Shown here: piece after piece, positions 1 through 6,595 of the stretch
How the letters are laid out: each line of letters starts with the position of its first letter
Numbering within the stretch: position 1 is the stretch's first letter
Origin: Methylococcaceae bacterium NSM2-1
Lineage (GTDB): Bacteria > Pseudomonadota > Gammaproteobacteria > Methylococcales > Methylomonadaceae
Direction of reading: 5' to 3'
NCBI GenBank assembly: GCA_002256705.1
Contig: NQJI01000007.1
Location: 1-14,775, forward strand
Length of the DNA stretch: 14,775 nucleotides
Notes under the pieces: model-generated
Told to the model about the DNA's origin: nothing
The model's input: the letters and a program-made list of their open reading frames with translations, nothing else
The model's database searches: none
Made by a program: the position numbers and the translations under genes

Positions 1-75
1 AAGGATTGAATTGTTTTCCTCAAATTATCTTATGTTTCATTCTCCCCCCACGTTCCCGCTTATATCAACGCTAGC

Positions 76-98
76 ACCCGCTATTGGATTTAGCGGGT
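76..98. terminator. Possible terminator hairpin upstream of feoA
   Basis: The arms ACCCGCTA (76-83) and TAGCGGGT (91-98) are perfect complements around a 7-nt loop. The 3' side is T-rich (ATTACTGTTAGTT) but has no uninterrupted U-run, so intrinsic termination is uncertain. It may end a gene that lies left of the window. No convincing coding frame covers 1-300. Confidence 0.35.
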
Positions 99-135
99 AT
101 TACTGTTAGTTGTATAGTTCACATCATAACGCTGA

Positions 136-181
136 AATCTGACTTGGCTTTGCCAAGCAAAAGAAACCCCTCAATCAGATT
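136..181. repeat. Nested inverted repeats in the feoA leader region
   Basis: An inner hairpin CTTGGC-TTT-GCCAAG (143-157) is directly preceded by AATCTGA (136-142), which is complementary to TCAGATT (175-181). The RNA of either strand could therefore form a compound stem. It has no T-run and lies upstream of the predicted feoA promoter, so it is more likely a 3' structure of a gene left of the window than part of the feo mRNA. Function unknown. Confidence 0.3.
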
Positions 182-301
182 CATCTTTGTAGTCTCAGTA
201 GTGGCTCTTCCTTACTTGCGCTTGCGTTGTTCGTTGATCAGTATCAATAGATAGCGATTTTGTGCCAACTTATATTTTTGCAATTTTAAATACGACTTGT
301 T

Positions 302-329
302 TTGAATGAATTTGAATGTGTGATATATT
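302..329 (+). promoter_or_regulatory. Predicted sigma-70 promoter of feoABC (extended -10)
   Basis: A -35-like TTGAAT (302-307), a 16-bp spacer and TATATT (324-329) form a plausible promoter. TG at 321-322 one base before the hexamer makes an extended -10. The start site would fall near 336, inside the Fur box that follows. Confidence 0.55.
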
Positions 330-333
330 CTTT

Positions 334-352
334 CTTAATGAGAATTATTATT
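334..352 (+). promoter_or_regulatory. Fur box in front of feoA
   Basis: CTTAATGAGAATTATTATT matches the classical 19-bp Fur consensus (GATAATGATAATCATTATC) at 14 of 19 positions by my count. It lies directly downstream of the predicted -10 box, where Fur-Fe(II) would block initiation. Together with the ferrous iron uptake genes that follow, this makes iron-dependent repression of feoABC very likely. Confidence 0.75.
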
Positions 353-408
353 GATTGCTCGTGGGTCTTTTGGGTTTTCCAATCCACTTTATTACCAAGG
401 CTGAATTC

Positions 409-642
409 ATGGCGATGAGCTTAAAAAATCTTAACGTGGGTGACTTGGGAAAGATAGTTGGCTTTGAACAATCAGGTAAGGCTTATCGAAAACGGTTACT
501 GGCTATGGGCTTGACCCCGGGCACTGAATTCAGTGTTACCCGGTTTGCACCCATGGGCGATCCAGTTGAAATTAAATTGCGTGGATTTTCGTTAACCCTG
601 CGCAAAGATGAAGCGGCAATATTGTTGATAGAGAAACTGTGA
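409..642 (+). CDS. feoA: FeoA, ferrous iron transport accessory protein
   Basis: FeoA is a small cytoplasmic SH3-like protein needed for Fe(II) uptake through FeoB. The 77-residue product shows the family pattern: an N-terminal LKNLNVGDLGKIVGF strand, then RKRLLAMGLTPGTEFSV, a GDPVEIKLRGFSLTLR segment and the C-terminal ILLIEKL. The frame is open further upstream to a TTG at 355. I chose ATG 409 because AAGG stands 8 bases before it, the length then fits the family (about 75-85 residues), and the upstream start would sit only 3 bases after the Fur box. The stop overlaps the feoB ATG by one base (TGATG), so the two are translationally coupled. The main uncertainty is ATG 409 versus the in-frame ATG at 415. 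Confidence 0.93.
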   Translation: MAMSLKNLNVGDLGKIVGFEQSGKAYRKRLLAMGLTPGTEFSVTRFAPMGDPVEIKLRGFSLTLRKDEAAILLIEKL

Positions 643-2996
643 TGAAAACTGATTTTACGGTTGGCGTTGTTGGTAATCCTAATTGTGGCAAAACAACCCT
701 TTTTAATGTCCTCACCGGTTCCAGACAGCATGTGGGTAACTGGCCGGGCGTCACTGTTGAAAAAAAGACCGGTGAATATTCCCATGCCAATAAACTTATC
801 GAATTAGTTGATTTACCAGGCACTTATTCTTTAGAAGCAGCAGATGATCAGGTCTCTTTGGATGAGAAAGTTGCCAGGGATTATGTTGCATCCAGGGATG
901 CCGACTTAATCATCAATATTGTTGATGCTTCCAATATAGAGCGAAATCTGTATTTAACGTCGCAACTTATCGAAATGCGCGTGCCAATGATATTGGTGCT
1001 CAACATGATGGATGCGGTAAAACAACGCGGTATTAAAATTGATTGTGATTTTTTAGCAGGGCAGCTAGGTTGCCCGGTTATTCCTATTGCTGCATCCACC
1101 AAGGAAGGTATCAGTACATTAAAAGCGGAAATCAACAGAGCAGCCATCACCAAGCCTGTTCCATCGGTAAAAATCAGCTATGCAGCTGCTTTGGAACAAG
1201 CCATTGAGGACATTTCACCCGAGATGGTTGAAATTGCAAATGAGCACCAGTGTGATTTGCGCTGGCTGGCCGTCAGGTTATTGGAAGACGATACCCTGGC
1301 CAAACAGTTTGCAGGGAAAACCCTGGTGCCGGCAGTTGCCAAATTGCAGCGCAGGGTAGAGGTTGAAACAGATGATGAAATAGACATTCTTGCTGCGGAT
1401 GCCCGCTATGGATTCGTCAACGAATTGATTCAGGGAGCGGTTTGCAGACTCAATGAAGTGAGCAGGCACACCACAGAAAAAATCGACACCATCATTTTGA
1501 ATCGTTTTTTGGGGATTCCAGTATTTCTGCTGGTCATGTATGCGATGTTCATGTTTACCATTAATATCGGCAGTGCTTTTGTCGATTTTTTTGATCAATC
1601 GGTAGGCGCGTTATTGGTGGATGGTTTAAGCCTGGTGCTCACAGAAATACATTTGCCGCAATGGTTGATAGTATTGATTACCAAGGGTGCCGGAGGTGGC
1701 ATTCAGGTCGTTGCTACCTTCATTCCCATCATCGGCTTTTTATTTATGTTTTTGTCGGCCCTGGAAGATTCAGGTTACATGGCCAGGGCAGCTTTTGTCA
1801 TGGACAGATTCATGCGCATGATCGGTTTGCCTGGAAAGTCCTTTGTGCCGATGATAGTAGGTTTTGGTTGCAATGTGCCAGCCATCATGGCAACCCGGGC
1901 GCTTGAAAATCAACGTGACAGGATTCTAACCAACCTGATGAATCCGTTTATGTCTTGTGGCGCCAGGTTACCTGTTTATGCCTTATTTGCGGCTGCATTT
2001 TTTCCTGTTGGCGGCCAGAATCTGGTTTTTGGCTTGTATTTATTGGGCATTGCAATCGCCGTATTAACGGGTCTGATTATGCGCCATACCCTGTTTAAAG
2101 GTGAGTCAGCGCCCTTTATTATGGAATTACCCGCCTACCATTTGCCAACGTTGCGCGGTGTTTTTATTAGAACCTGGGATCGCCTCAAGTCATTTCTGTT
2201 CAATGCGGGCAAGGTTATTGTACCGATGGTATTGGTATTAAACTTTCTCAATGCGCTGGGTACTGATGGCAGTTTTGGTCAGGAAAACAGCAATAAATCG
2301 GTACTCAGTGAAATCGGGCGAGGTTTGACCCCCGCTTTTAAGCCCATGGGCATAGAAAAAGACAACTGGCCGGCAACAGTGGGTATTTTTACGGGTATTT
2401 TAGCTAAAGAGGCCGTTGTTGGAACTCTTGATGCCTTATATAGCCAGCTTGCAACAACTGATGCAGCGCCATCTGATAATGCATCCTTTAACCTTAAAGA
2501 TGCGTTACTGGCCGCCTGTGCAACCGTGCCAGAAAACTTGAGTTCTATCGCAGATAATCTTTTAGATCCGCTGGGACTCAACATCGGCTCGGTTGATAAT
2601 ATGGCGACCGCAGCCAGTGAGCAGGAAGTCAAAACCGATACCTTTGCAGCCATGCAGCATAGTTTTGATGGCAAAGCAGGCGCTTTTGCCTATCTGTTGT
2701 TTATTTTATTGTATGCGCCCTGTGTCGCGGCAACGGCAGCCATTTACAGGGAAACCAATACAGGCTGGACCTTGTTTGTGGTGTTCTGGACTACGGGCAT
2801 TGCCTATATGACGGCAACCATTTTTTATCAAACAATGACTTACAGCCAACATCCCGAGTATTCCCTGGTTTGGATAAGCGGATTAATCATTGCTTTTTTA
2901 TTGGTTTTAGCGGTGTTATGGCTAACCGGAAAAAACACGGTTGCAAAACACACGCTTGCAAAACACACTCAGGAGTCGTTAAGTGATTTTATCTGA
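642..2996 (+). CDS. feoB: FeoB, GTP-dependent ferrous iron permease
   Basis: FeoB is the inner-membrane Fe(II) transporter with an N-terminal G domain. At 784 residues it is close to the usual gammaproteobacterial length (about 770). Visible G motifs are G1 GNPNCGKT (11-18), the G2 threonine in GVT (about 38), G3 DLPG (57-60) and G4 NMMD (121-124). The membrane half carries the two conserved Gate segments. The first has GFGCNVPAIMATRALENQRD with Cys410 and NPFMSCGARLPVY with Cys439; the second region contains GILAKEAVVGTL and YAPCVAATAA. The frame is also open from a GTG at 639, but ATG 642 overlapping the feoA stop is the natural start. The C-terminus ends in a hydrophilic tail with a small tandem repeat (VAKHT-LAKHT). 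feoC overlaps the last 14 bases. Confidence 0.97.
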   Translation: MKTDFTVGVVGNPNCGKTTLFNVLTGSRQHVGNWPGVTVEKKTGEYSHANKLIELVDLPGTYSLEAADDQVSLDEKVARDYVASRDADLIINIVDASNIERNLYLTSQLIEMRVPMILVLNMMDAVKQRGIKIDCDFLAGQLGCPVIPIAASTKEGISTLKAEINRAAITKPVPSVKISYAAALEQAIEDISPEMVEIANEHQCDLRWLAVRLLEDDTLAKQFAGKTLVPAVAKLQRRVEVETDDEIDILAADARYGFVNELIQGAVCRLNEVSRHTTEKIDTIILNRFLGIPVFLLVMYAMFMFTINIGSAFVDFFDQSVGALLVDGLSLVLTEIHLPQWLIVLITKGAGGGIQVVATFIPIIGFLFMFLSALEDSGYMARAAFVMDRFMRMIGLPGKSFVPMIVGFGCNVPAIMATRALENQRDRILTNLMNPFMSCGARLPVYALFAAAFFPVGGQNLVFGLYLLGIAIAVLTGLIMRHTLFKGESAPFIMELPAYHLPTLRGVFIRTWDRLKSFLFNAGKVIVPMVLVLNFLNALGTDGSFGQENSNKSVLSEIGRGLTPAFKPMGIEKDNWPATVGIFTGILAKEAVVGTLDALYSQLATTDAAPSDNASFNLKDALLAACATVPENLSSIADNLLDPLGLNIGSVDNMATAASEQEVKTDTFAAMQHSFDGKAGAFAYLLFILLYAPCVAATAAIYRETNTGWTLFVVFWTTGIAYMTATIFYQTMTYSQHPEYSLVWISGLIIAFLLVLAVLWLTGKNTVAKHTLAKHTQESLSDFI
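2941..2968 (+). repeat. 15-bp-period tandem repeat in the feoB 3' end
   Basis: TTGCAAAACACAC occurs at 2941-2953 and again at 2956-2968. It encodes the back-to-back pentapeptides VAKHT and LAKHT in the cytoplasmic tail of FeoB. Because the period is a multiple of three, copy number could change without shifting the frame. Confidence 0.7.
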
Positions 2997-3210
2997 TTTG
3001 CGCAGTTATTTAAAACAACAACATAGAGTTGCTTTAGCTGATTTGGTTAATCATTTTAATATGGATGCGGATGCCCTGCGTGGTATGCTGGGCAAATGGA
3101 TAAGCAAAGGCAATGTACGCAAACTGTCGCTGGAGTCTTCCTGCGGAACAAGTTGCTGTAAATGTGATCCTGCCTTGACAGAGCTCTATGAATGGATAGA
3201 TAGGGTATAA
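2983..3210 (+). CDS. feoC: FeoC, small winged-helix Fe-S protein of the Feo system
   Basis: The 75-residue product matches FeoC. Its N-terminal part resembles a winged helix (LRSYLKQQHRVALADLVNHFNMD), followed by a recognition-helix-like stretch (ALRGMLGKWISKGNVRKL) and a Cys cluster with Cys54, Cys58, Cys59 and Cys61 (CGTSCCKC). In enterobacterial FeoC such cysteines bind a 4Fe-4S cluster, and the protein modulates FeoB stability or activity; both points are family knowledge. The start is GTG 2983, with AGGAG at 2971-2975 seven bases upstream, inside the end of feoB (14-bp overlap). The stop codon lies within a 7-bp direct repeat that flanks the downstream element, so the element appears to have inserted exactly at the gene end. 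The cysteines are more tightly packed than in E. coli. Confidence 0.85.
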   Translation: MILSDLRSYLKQQHRVALADLVNHFNMDADALRGMLGKWISKGNVRKLSLESSCGTSCCKCDPALTELYEWIDRV

Positions 3211-3212
3211 GG

Positions 3213-3359
3213 CCAATGCTGTTGACTTAAATGTAGAAAAGCCCTCCAGAGGGAGAGGGTTGGGTGAGGGGGAAATAACAACAAGGAAAAAGCTTACCTG
3301 ATCCCCCCCTCATTCCGGCCTTCTCCCTCGAGGAGAAGGGGTTAAGACAACAGCATTGG
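3213..3359. mobile_element. MITE-like palindromic element with terminal inverted repeats
   Basis: The left terminus CCAATGCTGTTGACTTAA (3213-3230) and the right terminus TTAAGACAACAGCATTGG (3342-3359) are inverted repeats matching at 17 of 18 positions. Between them are two purine/pyrimidine-biased arms (3241-3272 and 3304-3341) that pair imperfectly with each other and contain the hairpin CCTTCTCC...GGAGAAGG (3319-3339). The element is 147 bp and non-coding. GGGTATA occurs at 3203-3209 and again at 3360-3366, consistent with a target-site duplication, although three extra bases separate the left copy from the terminal repeat. The internal core recurs at 5138-5231. As RNA it could also act as a 3' hairpin or attenuator for feoABC. 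Confidence 0.6.
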
Positions 3360-3513
3360 GGGTATAGACTTCCTTTGTCTGCCAAGCGTTATTCAGTTGC
3401 TTGAGATCACCATGCTGAACAAAATGTAGTAATTTTTACGGCCCTATCTGTGCCCTTCTTTCACTCCGAAAATAAACAAATAACAAAACGTAAGCATTAC
3501 CCGCCCAGCTTTA

Positions 3514-3522
3514 TGGTAGAAT
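3514..3522 (+). promoter_or_regulatory. Possible extended -10 promoter of the tRNA-Arg gene
   Basis: TGG followed by TAGAAT (3517-3522) lies nine bases before the tRNA 5' end. No good -35 hexamer is seen at the expected distance. The rest of 3367-3513 shows no gene and no other structure I can support. Confidence 0.3.
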
Positions 3523-3531
3523 TGCATTATT

Positions 3532-3608
3532 GCCCCGATAGCTCAGCAGGATAGAGCGGTCCCCTCCTAAGGGACAGGCCGGTGGTTCAAATCCGCCTCG
3601 GGGCGCCA
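3532..3608 (+). tRNA. tRNA-Arg (anticodon CCU)
   Basis: The sequence folds as a complete cloverleaf. The acceptor stem is GCCCCGA/TCGGGGC (3532-3538 and 3598-3604), the D stem GCTC/GAGC, the anticodon stem GTCCC/GGGAC with loop CTCCTAA, and the T stem GGTGG/CCGCC with loop TTCAAAT. The discriminator base is G and the 3' CCA is encoded (3606-3608). The anticodon CCU reads the rare arginine codon AGG. No integrase or attachment repeat is visible next to it. Confidence 0.96.
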
Positions 3609-3817
3609 CGCATTACTACACTTAATATAATTCGCGAACCTGCGTTAGCGATACGTCCACTTACCTCGTTACTATCAATAAACGTCAGTAGCCTTTAGAA
3701 ACTTCTGCAATCAGGTTTGTTTGCTATTCTTAAGCCGCGTTCCTTGCAATAAATTCACTTTTTATACAGTGCTGCAAGATATAAATCAAAAGCAGCCTTT
3801 CAATTGAGACCCAACAC
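3609..3817 (+). other. Intergenic region between tRNA-Arg and rhlE
   Basis: I see no coding frame, no clear terminator after the tRNA and no promoter that meets both hexamer and spacing expectations. TTGCAA (3744-3749) and TATACA (3763-3768) are only 13 bp apart, which is too close for a sigma-70 pair. It presumably holds the rhlE promoter and 5' leader. Confidence 0.4.
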
Positions 3818-5077
3818 ATGCCATTTTCCAAACTCGGTTTATCAGATCCACTCTTGCGCGCCATTGCTGATGCCGGATATTCCACGCCATCCCCTATTCA
3901 ATTACAGGCAATTCCCGCTGTTTTAAACGGTCATGATCTTCTGGCCGCCGCGCAAACGGGTACCGGTAAAACGGCTGGCTTTGCCTTACCCATTTTGCAT
4001 CGATTATCCCAACATGCATACGGAGCCAACCGTCCAGTCAGAGTGTTGATATTAACACCAACCCGCGAGCTTGCCGCACAGGTCGGTGAATCGGTAGGCA
4101 AGTATGGCGCGCACCTGCATCCTCGTTTAAAAACCGAAGTTGTATTTGGCGGAGTAAAAATCAACCCGCAGATGATGCGCTTAAGAGGCGGTGTCGATGT
4201 TCTGGTCGCGACTCCTGGCCGTTTGCTGGATTTGGTCAATCAAAATGCGGTCAAGCTGGATAAGGTAGAAACACTGGTACTGGACGAAGCAGACCGGATG
4301 CTGGATATGGGCTTTATTCGCGATATTCGCAAAATTATAGCCCTGCTGCCGAAAAAACGCCAAAACCTGATGTTTTCAGCGACTTTTTCCGAAGACATAC
4401 GCAAGCTCACTACAGGTTTGCTGGTTAATCCGATAAAAATCGAGGTGGCAGCCCGTAACACCGCAGCAGAAACGGTCGAGCAAACAGCTTTTCTCTGCAA
4501 TAAAGCCAACAAAGCCGAACTGCTTTGCCATTTGATAAAAACCAATAACTGGCAACAGGTGTTGGTATTTACCAGCACCAAGCATGGCGCCAATCGACTC
4601 ACTGAAAAACTCAACAAGGTTGATATTAAAGCGGCCGCTATTCATGGGAATAAAAGCCAGGGTGCAAGAACCAGCGCATTAGCAGGGTTCAAGGCGGGCG
4701 AAATCAGGGTGCTGGTGGCGACCGATGTGGCGGCGCGAGGCATTGATATTGCTTTACTTCCGCATGTCGTCAATTATGAGTTGCCCCGTGCCCCCGCCGA
4801 TTATGTGCACAGAATTGGCCGTACCGGCAGGGCAGGGGAGGAAGGGCAAGCCGTATCCCTGGTATCTCATGATGAAGTCAGCGCTTTGCGCCTGATTGAA
4901 AAGCTGATTGGTACGCCGATTAAACGCGAACAGATTGCCGGTTTTGAAGCCTCCGAGATCGCTCCGCCAATGCCCCCCGAGCCTCCACGTGCACCCCGGC
5001 CCAGCAGAAACTCAAATCAGGCTCGCAAGCCCTCTGGTAACCAAACCAATAAATCGAGGGCAAGAAGCAGCGTTTAA
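3818..5077 (+). CDS. rhlE: DEAD-box ATP-dependent RNA helicase, RhlE type
   Basis: This 419-residue protein is a DEAD-box RNA helicase that unwinds short RNA duplexes in ribosome assembly or mRNA decay. The motifs occur in order: upstream Phe3 and Q motif (Gln28), Walker [10 protein letters not shown] (44-52), PTRELAAQ, the [25 protein letters not shown] stretch typical of RhlE (motif Ib TPGR), DEAD (156-159), SAT (187-189), [10 protein letters not shown] and HRIGRTGR (331-338). The core ends near residue 365 and is followed by a basic, proline-rich, disordered tail typical of RhlE and thought to bind RNA. ATG 3818 places the Q motif at the usual distance; the ribosome binding site is weak (GAGA about ten bases upstream). 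In E. coli the CecR regulator controls rhlE and an adjacent ABC exporter. A CecR-like gene and an exporter lie in this window too, but 8 kb away. Confidence 0.93.
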   Translation: MPFSKLGLSDPLLRAIADAGYSTPSPIQLQAIPAVLNGHDLLAAAQTGTGKTAGFALPILHRLSQHAYGANRPVRVLILTPTRELAAQVGESVGKYGAHLHPRLKTEVVFGGVKINPQMMRLRGGVDVLVATPGRLLDLVNQNAVKLDKVETLVLDEADRMLDMGFIRDIRKIIALLPKKRQNLMFSATFSEDIRKLTTGLLVNPIKIEVAARNTAAETVEQTAFLCNKANKAELLCHLIKTNNWQQVLVFTSTKHGANRLTEKLNKVDIKAAAIHGNKSQGARTSALAGFKAGEIRVLVATDVAARGIDIALLPHVVNYELPRAPADYVHRIGRTGRAGEEGQAVSLVSHDEVSALRLIEKLIGTPIKREQIAGFEASEIAPPMPPEPPRAPRPSRNSNQARKPSGNQTNKSRARSSV

Positions 5078-5085
5078 GCCGCTGC
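5067..5085 (+). terminator. Possible weak terminator at the rhlE stop
   Basis: GCAGCG (5067-5072) and CGCTGC (5080-5085) form a 6-bp stem with a 7-nt loop that includes the stop codon. A T-run (TGTTTTT) starts about 11 bases later, which is too far for a textbook intrinsic terminator. The larger palindrome at 5138 is an alternative 3' structure. Confidence 0.3.
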
Positions 5086-5137
5086 ACGGATAACATGTTT
5101 TTCCCCCCTTGAGTCATAGGTAATTACACAAATGGAT

Positions 5138-5231
5138 GCTCCTTCTCCCTTGAGGGAGAAGGCTGGGATGAGGGGGATTTAAATGCTTGATTTTACTTTC
5201 CTCACCCCAGCCCTCTCCAGTAGGAGGGAGC
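5138..5231. repeat. Second copy of the palindromic intergenic repeat
   Basis: The left arm (5138-5175) and right arm (5200-5231) are imperfect inverted repeats of the form GCTCC...GGCTGGG(A/G)TGAGG. The left arm contains its own perfect hairpin CCTTCTCCCT-TG-AGGGAGAAGG (5141-5162). The arm sequence matches the right arm of the element at 3213-3359 (shared GAGGGAGAAGG and TGAGGGGG), so both belong to one repeat family, the CCCTCACCCC/CCCTCTCC type seen between genes in many proteobacteria. I find no clear terminal repeats or target duplication for this copy. It fills most of the rhlE-queG gap; 5232-5358 holds no gene I can support. Confidence 0.65.
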
Positions 5232-5358
5232 GTGGTTCTGTTGCAACCCATTGTTTTTATTATGAAGAAAAGTTGTGTAGATACCTATGCCCTGGAATAC
5301 GCTGTGTGCACCGTTGACTATCTCAAAACGTGCATAGCATACCTTGCAGTTAATCGCC

Positions 5359-6447
5359 ATGAACGAGACTAGCCATCAAGATATGGCAACTCTTGCCTTG
5401 CAAATCAAGCAGTGGGGGCAGGAACTGGGCTTTCAGCAGATAGGCATTACCGACACTGATTTAGCGGATGCGGAAGTTCATCTGCAAAATTGGCTGGCGC
5501 TTAACTTTCATGGCGAAATGGATTATATGCAGCGCCATGGCCTTAAACGCAGCCGCCCCACTTTATTGTATGAGGGAACGGTCAGGGTTATTTCGGTGCG
5601 TATGGATTATCTGCCGGAGCCGGCTGCCGCCATGCATCAGTCTCTGGTCGATCCTGCTTCAGCGTATATTTCCCGCTATGCCCTGGGCCGTGATTATCAC
5701 AAAATGATGCGTAACCGCTTGCAAAAACTGGCCGATAAAATACAGGCCGAAGTGCTTTCATTGACGCAACAGAGGGGATACAACCCGGGAATGCGCGCTT
5801 TTGTTGACAGTGCGCCCGTTCTGGAAAAAGCCCTCGCCGAAAAAGCGGGTCTGGGCTGGATAGGCAAGCATTCCAATTTGATTAACCGCAAAGCCGGTTC
5901 GTGGTTTTTTCTGGGGGAAATTTTTACTGATTTACCGCTGCCAATAGACAGTCCCGCCACAGCTCATTGCGGCGCATGTACTGCCTGCCTGGCTATCTGT
6001 CCGACCCAGGCGATTGTTGCTCCCTATCAGGTTGATGCGCGGCGCTGTGTCTCTTATTTAACCATCGAACTGCACGGCTCAATTCCTGAAGAATTAAGGC
6101 CGCTAATTGGCAACCGTATCTATGGCTGTGATGACTGCCAGATTGTTTGTCCGTGGAACCGGTTTGCCGGAATAACAGCGGAAGCAGACTTTAATCCCCG
6201 GCACCGGCTCAATACCCGGCAATTGCTGGATGTTTTCGCCTGGAGTGAAGCAACTTTTTTAGCGAAAACGGAAGGCTCGGCGATACGCCGCATTGGCCAT
6301 GAGCGTTGGCTGAGAAATATTGCCGTAGCCCTGGGTAATGCCCCTGCATCACCGCGTATTATCGAGGCCTTAAAGCCAATGCTCAATCATCACTCTGAAA
6401 TGGTCAGAGAGCATGTGCAATGGGCTCTGGATCGACATTCCCAATAA
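5359..6447 (+). CDS. queG: Epoxyqueuosine reductase QueG
   Basis: QueG reduces epoxyqueuosine to queuosine, the last step of this modification at tRNA position 34, using cobalamin and two 4Fe-4S clusters. The 362-residue product starts with a typical LALQIKQWGQELGFQQIGITDTDL segment and continues through SRYALGRDYHKMMRNRLQ. The FVDSAPVLEK motif contains Asp150, the likely proton donor by family analogy, and is followed by AEKAGLGWIGKHSNLI. Cluster ligands are C204, C207, C210 and C214 (CGACTACLAIC) and C230, C257, C260 and C264 (CDDCQIVCPWN). A HEAT-like C-terminus (LRNIAVALGN...MVREHVQWAL) ends the protein. ATG 5359 is chosen from the N-terminal match; an in-frame TTG at 5344 is an alternative. 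No clear Shine-Dalgarno sequence precedes either. E. coli QueG is slightly longer (379 residues). Confidence 0.95.
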   Translation: MNETSHQDMATLALQIKQWGQELGFQQIGITDTDLADAEVHLQNWLALNFHGEMDYMQRHGLKRSRPTLLYEGTVRVISVRMDYLPEPAAAMHQSLVDPASAYISRYALGRDYHKMMRNRLQKLADKIQAEVLSLTQQRGYNPGMRAFVDSAPVLEKALAEKAGLGWIGKHSNLINRKAGSWFFLGEIFTDLPLPIDSPATAHCGACTACLAICPTQAIVAPYQVDARRCVSYLTIELHGSIPEELRPLIGNRIYGCDDCQIVCPWNRFAGITAEADFNPRHRLNTRQLLDVFAWSEATFLAKTEGSAIRRIGHERWLRNIAVALGNAPASPRIIEALKPMLNHHSEMVREHVQWALDRHSQ

Positions 6448-6498
6448 GGGAATTCAACTTTTATACAGCTTTTGAACTTGGAGTGCGAGTAAACATGT

Positions 6499-6584
6499 GG
6501 TTTGTTGGCTAAGTCGAACAACCAGAAAATTGATATTTGTGGCTGAATTGTCGGATTATTGCTATCGCTCCAATCCAGCCACAA
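6499..6584. terminator. Paired hairpins between convergent genes (putative bidirectional terminator region)
   Basis: Two inverted repeats lie between queG (+) and the minus-strand membrane protein gene. One is GGTTTGTT/AACAACC (6499-6506 and 6517-6523). The other is TTGTGGCTG/CAGCCACAA (6537-6545 and 6576-6584), with an inner GGATT/AATCC pair extending the stem. Position between convergent genes supports a termination or 3' protection role, but there is no strong T-run on either strand. Confidence 0.4.
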
Positions 6585-6595
6585 GCACTCAATAT

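Noticed and set aside
355..408. N-terminal extension of FeoA from TTG 355
   Set aside because: It would start 3 bp after the Fur box, has no ribosome binding site, and makes the protein longer than the family. ATG 409 has AAGG at good distance.
3241..3341. CRISPR array or simple intrinsic terminator
   Set aside because: There is no series of regularly spaced repeats, and the palindromes lack a T-run. The terminal inverted repeats and the second copy at 5138 favour a dispersed repeat or MITE.
3532..3608. tRNA-Arg as an integration site of a genomic island
   Set aside because: No integrase gene and no duplicated tRNA 3' end could be found in the window.
5262..5372. 36-codon Cys-rich frame (starting MKKSCVDTYALEY) before queG
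   Set aside because: No ribosome binding site, overlaps the queG start in another frame, no recognisable family.
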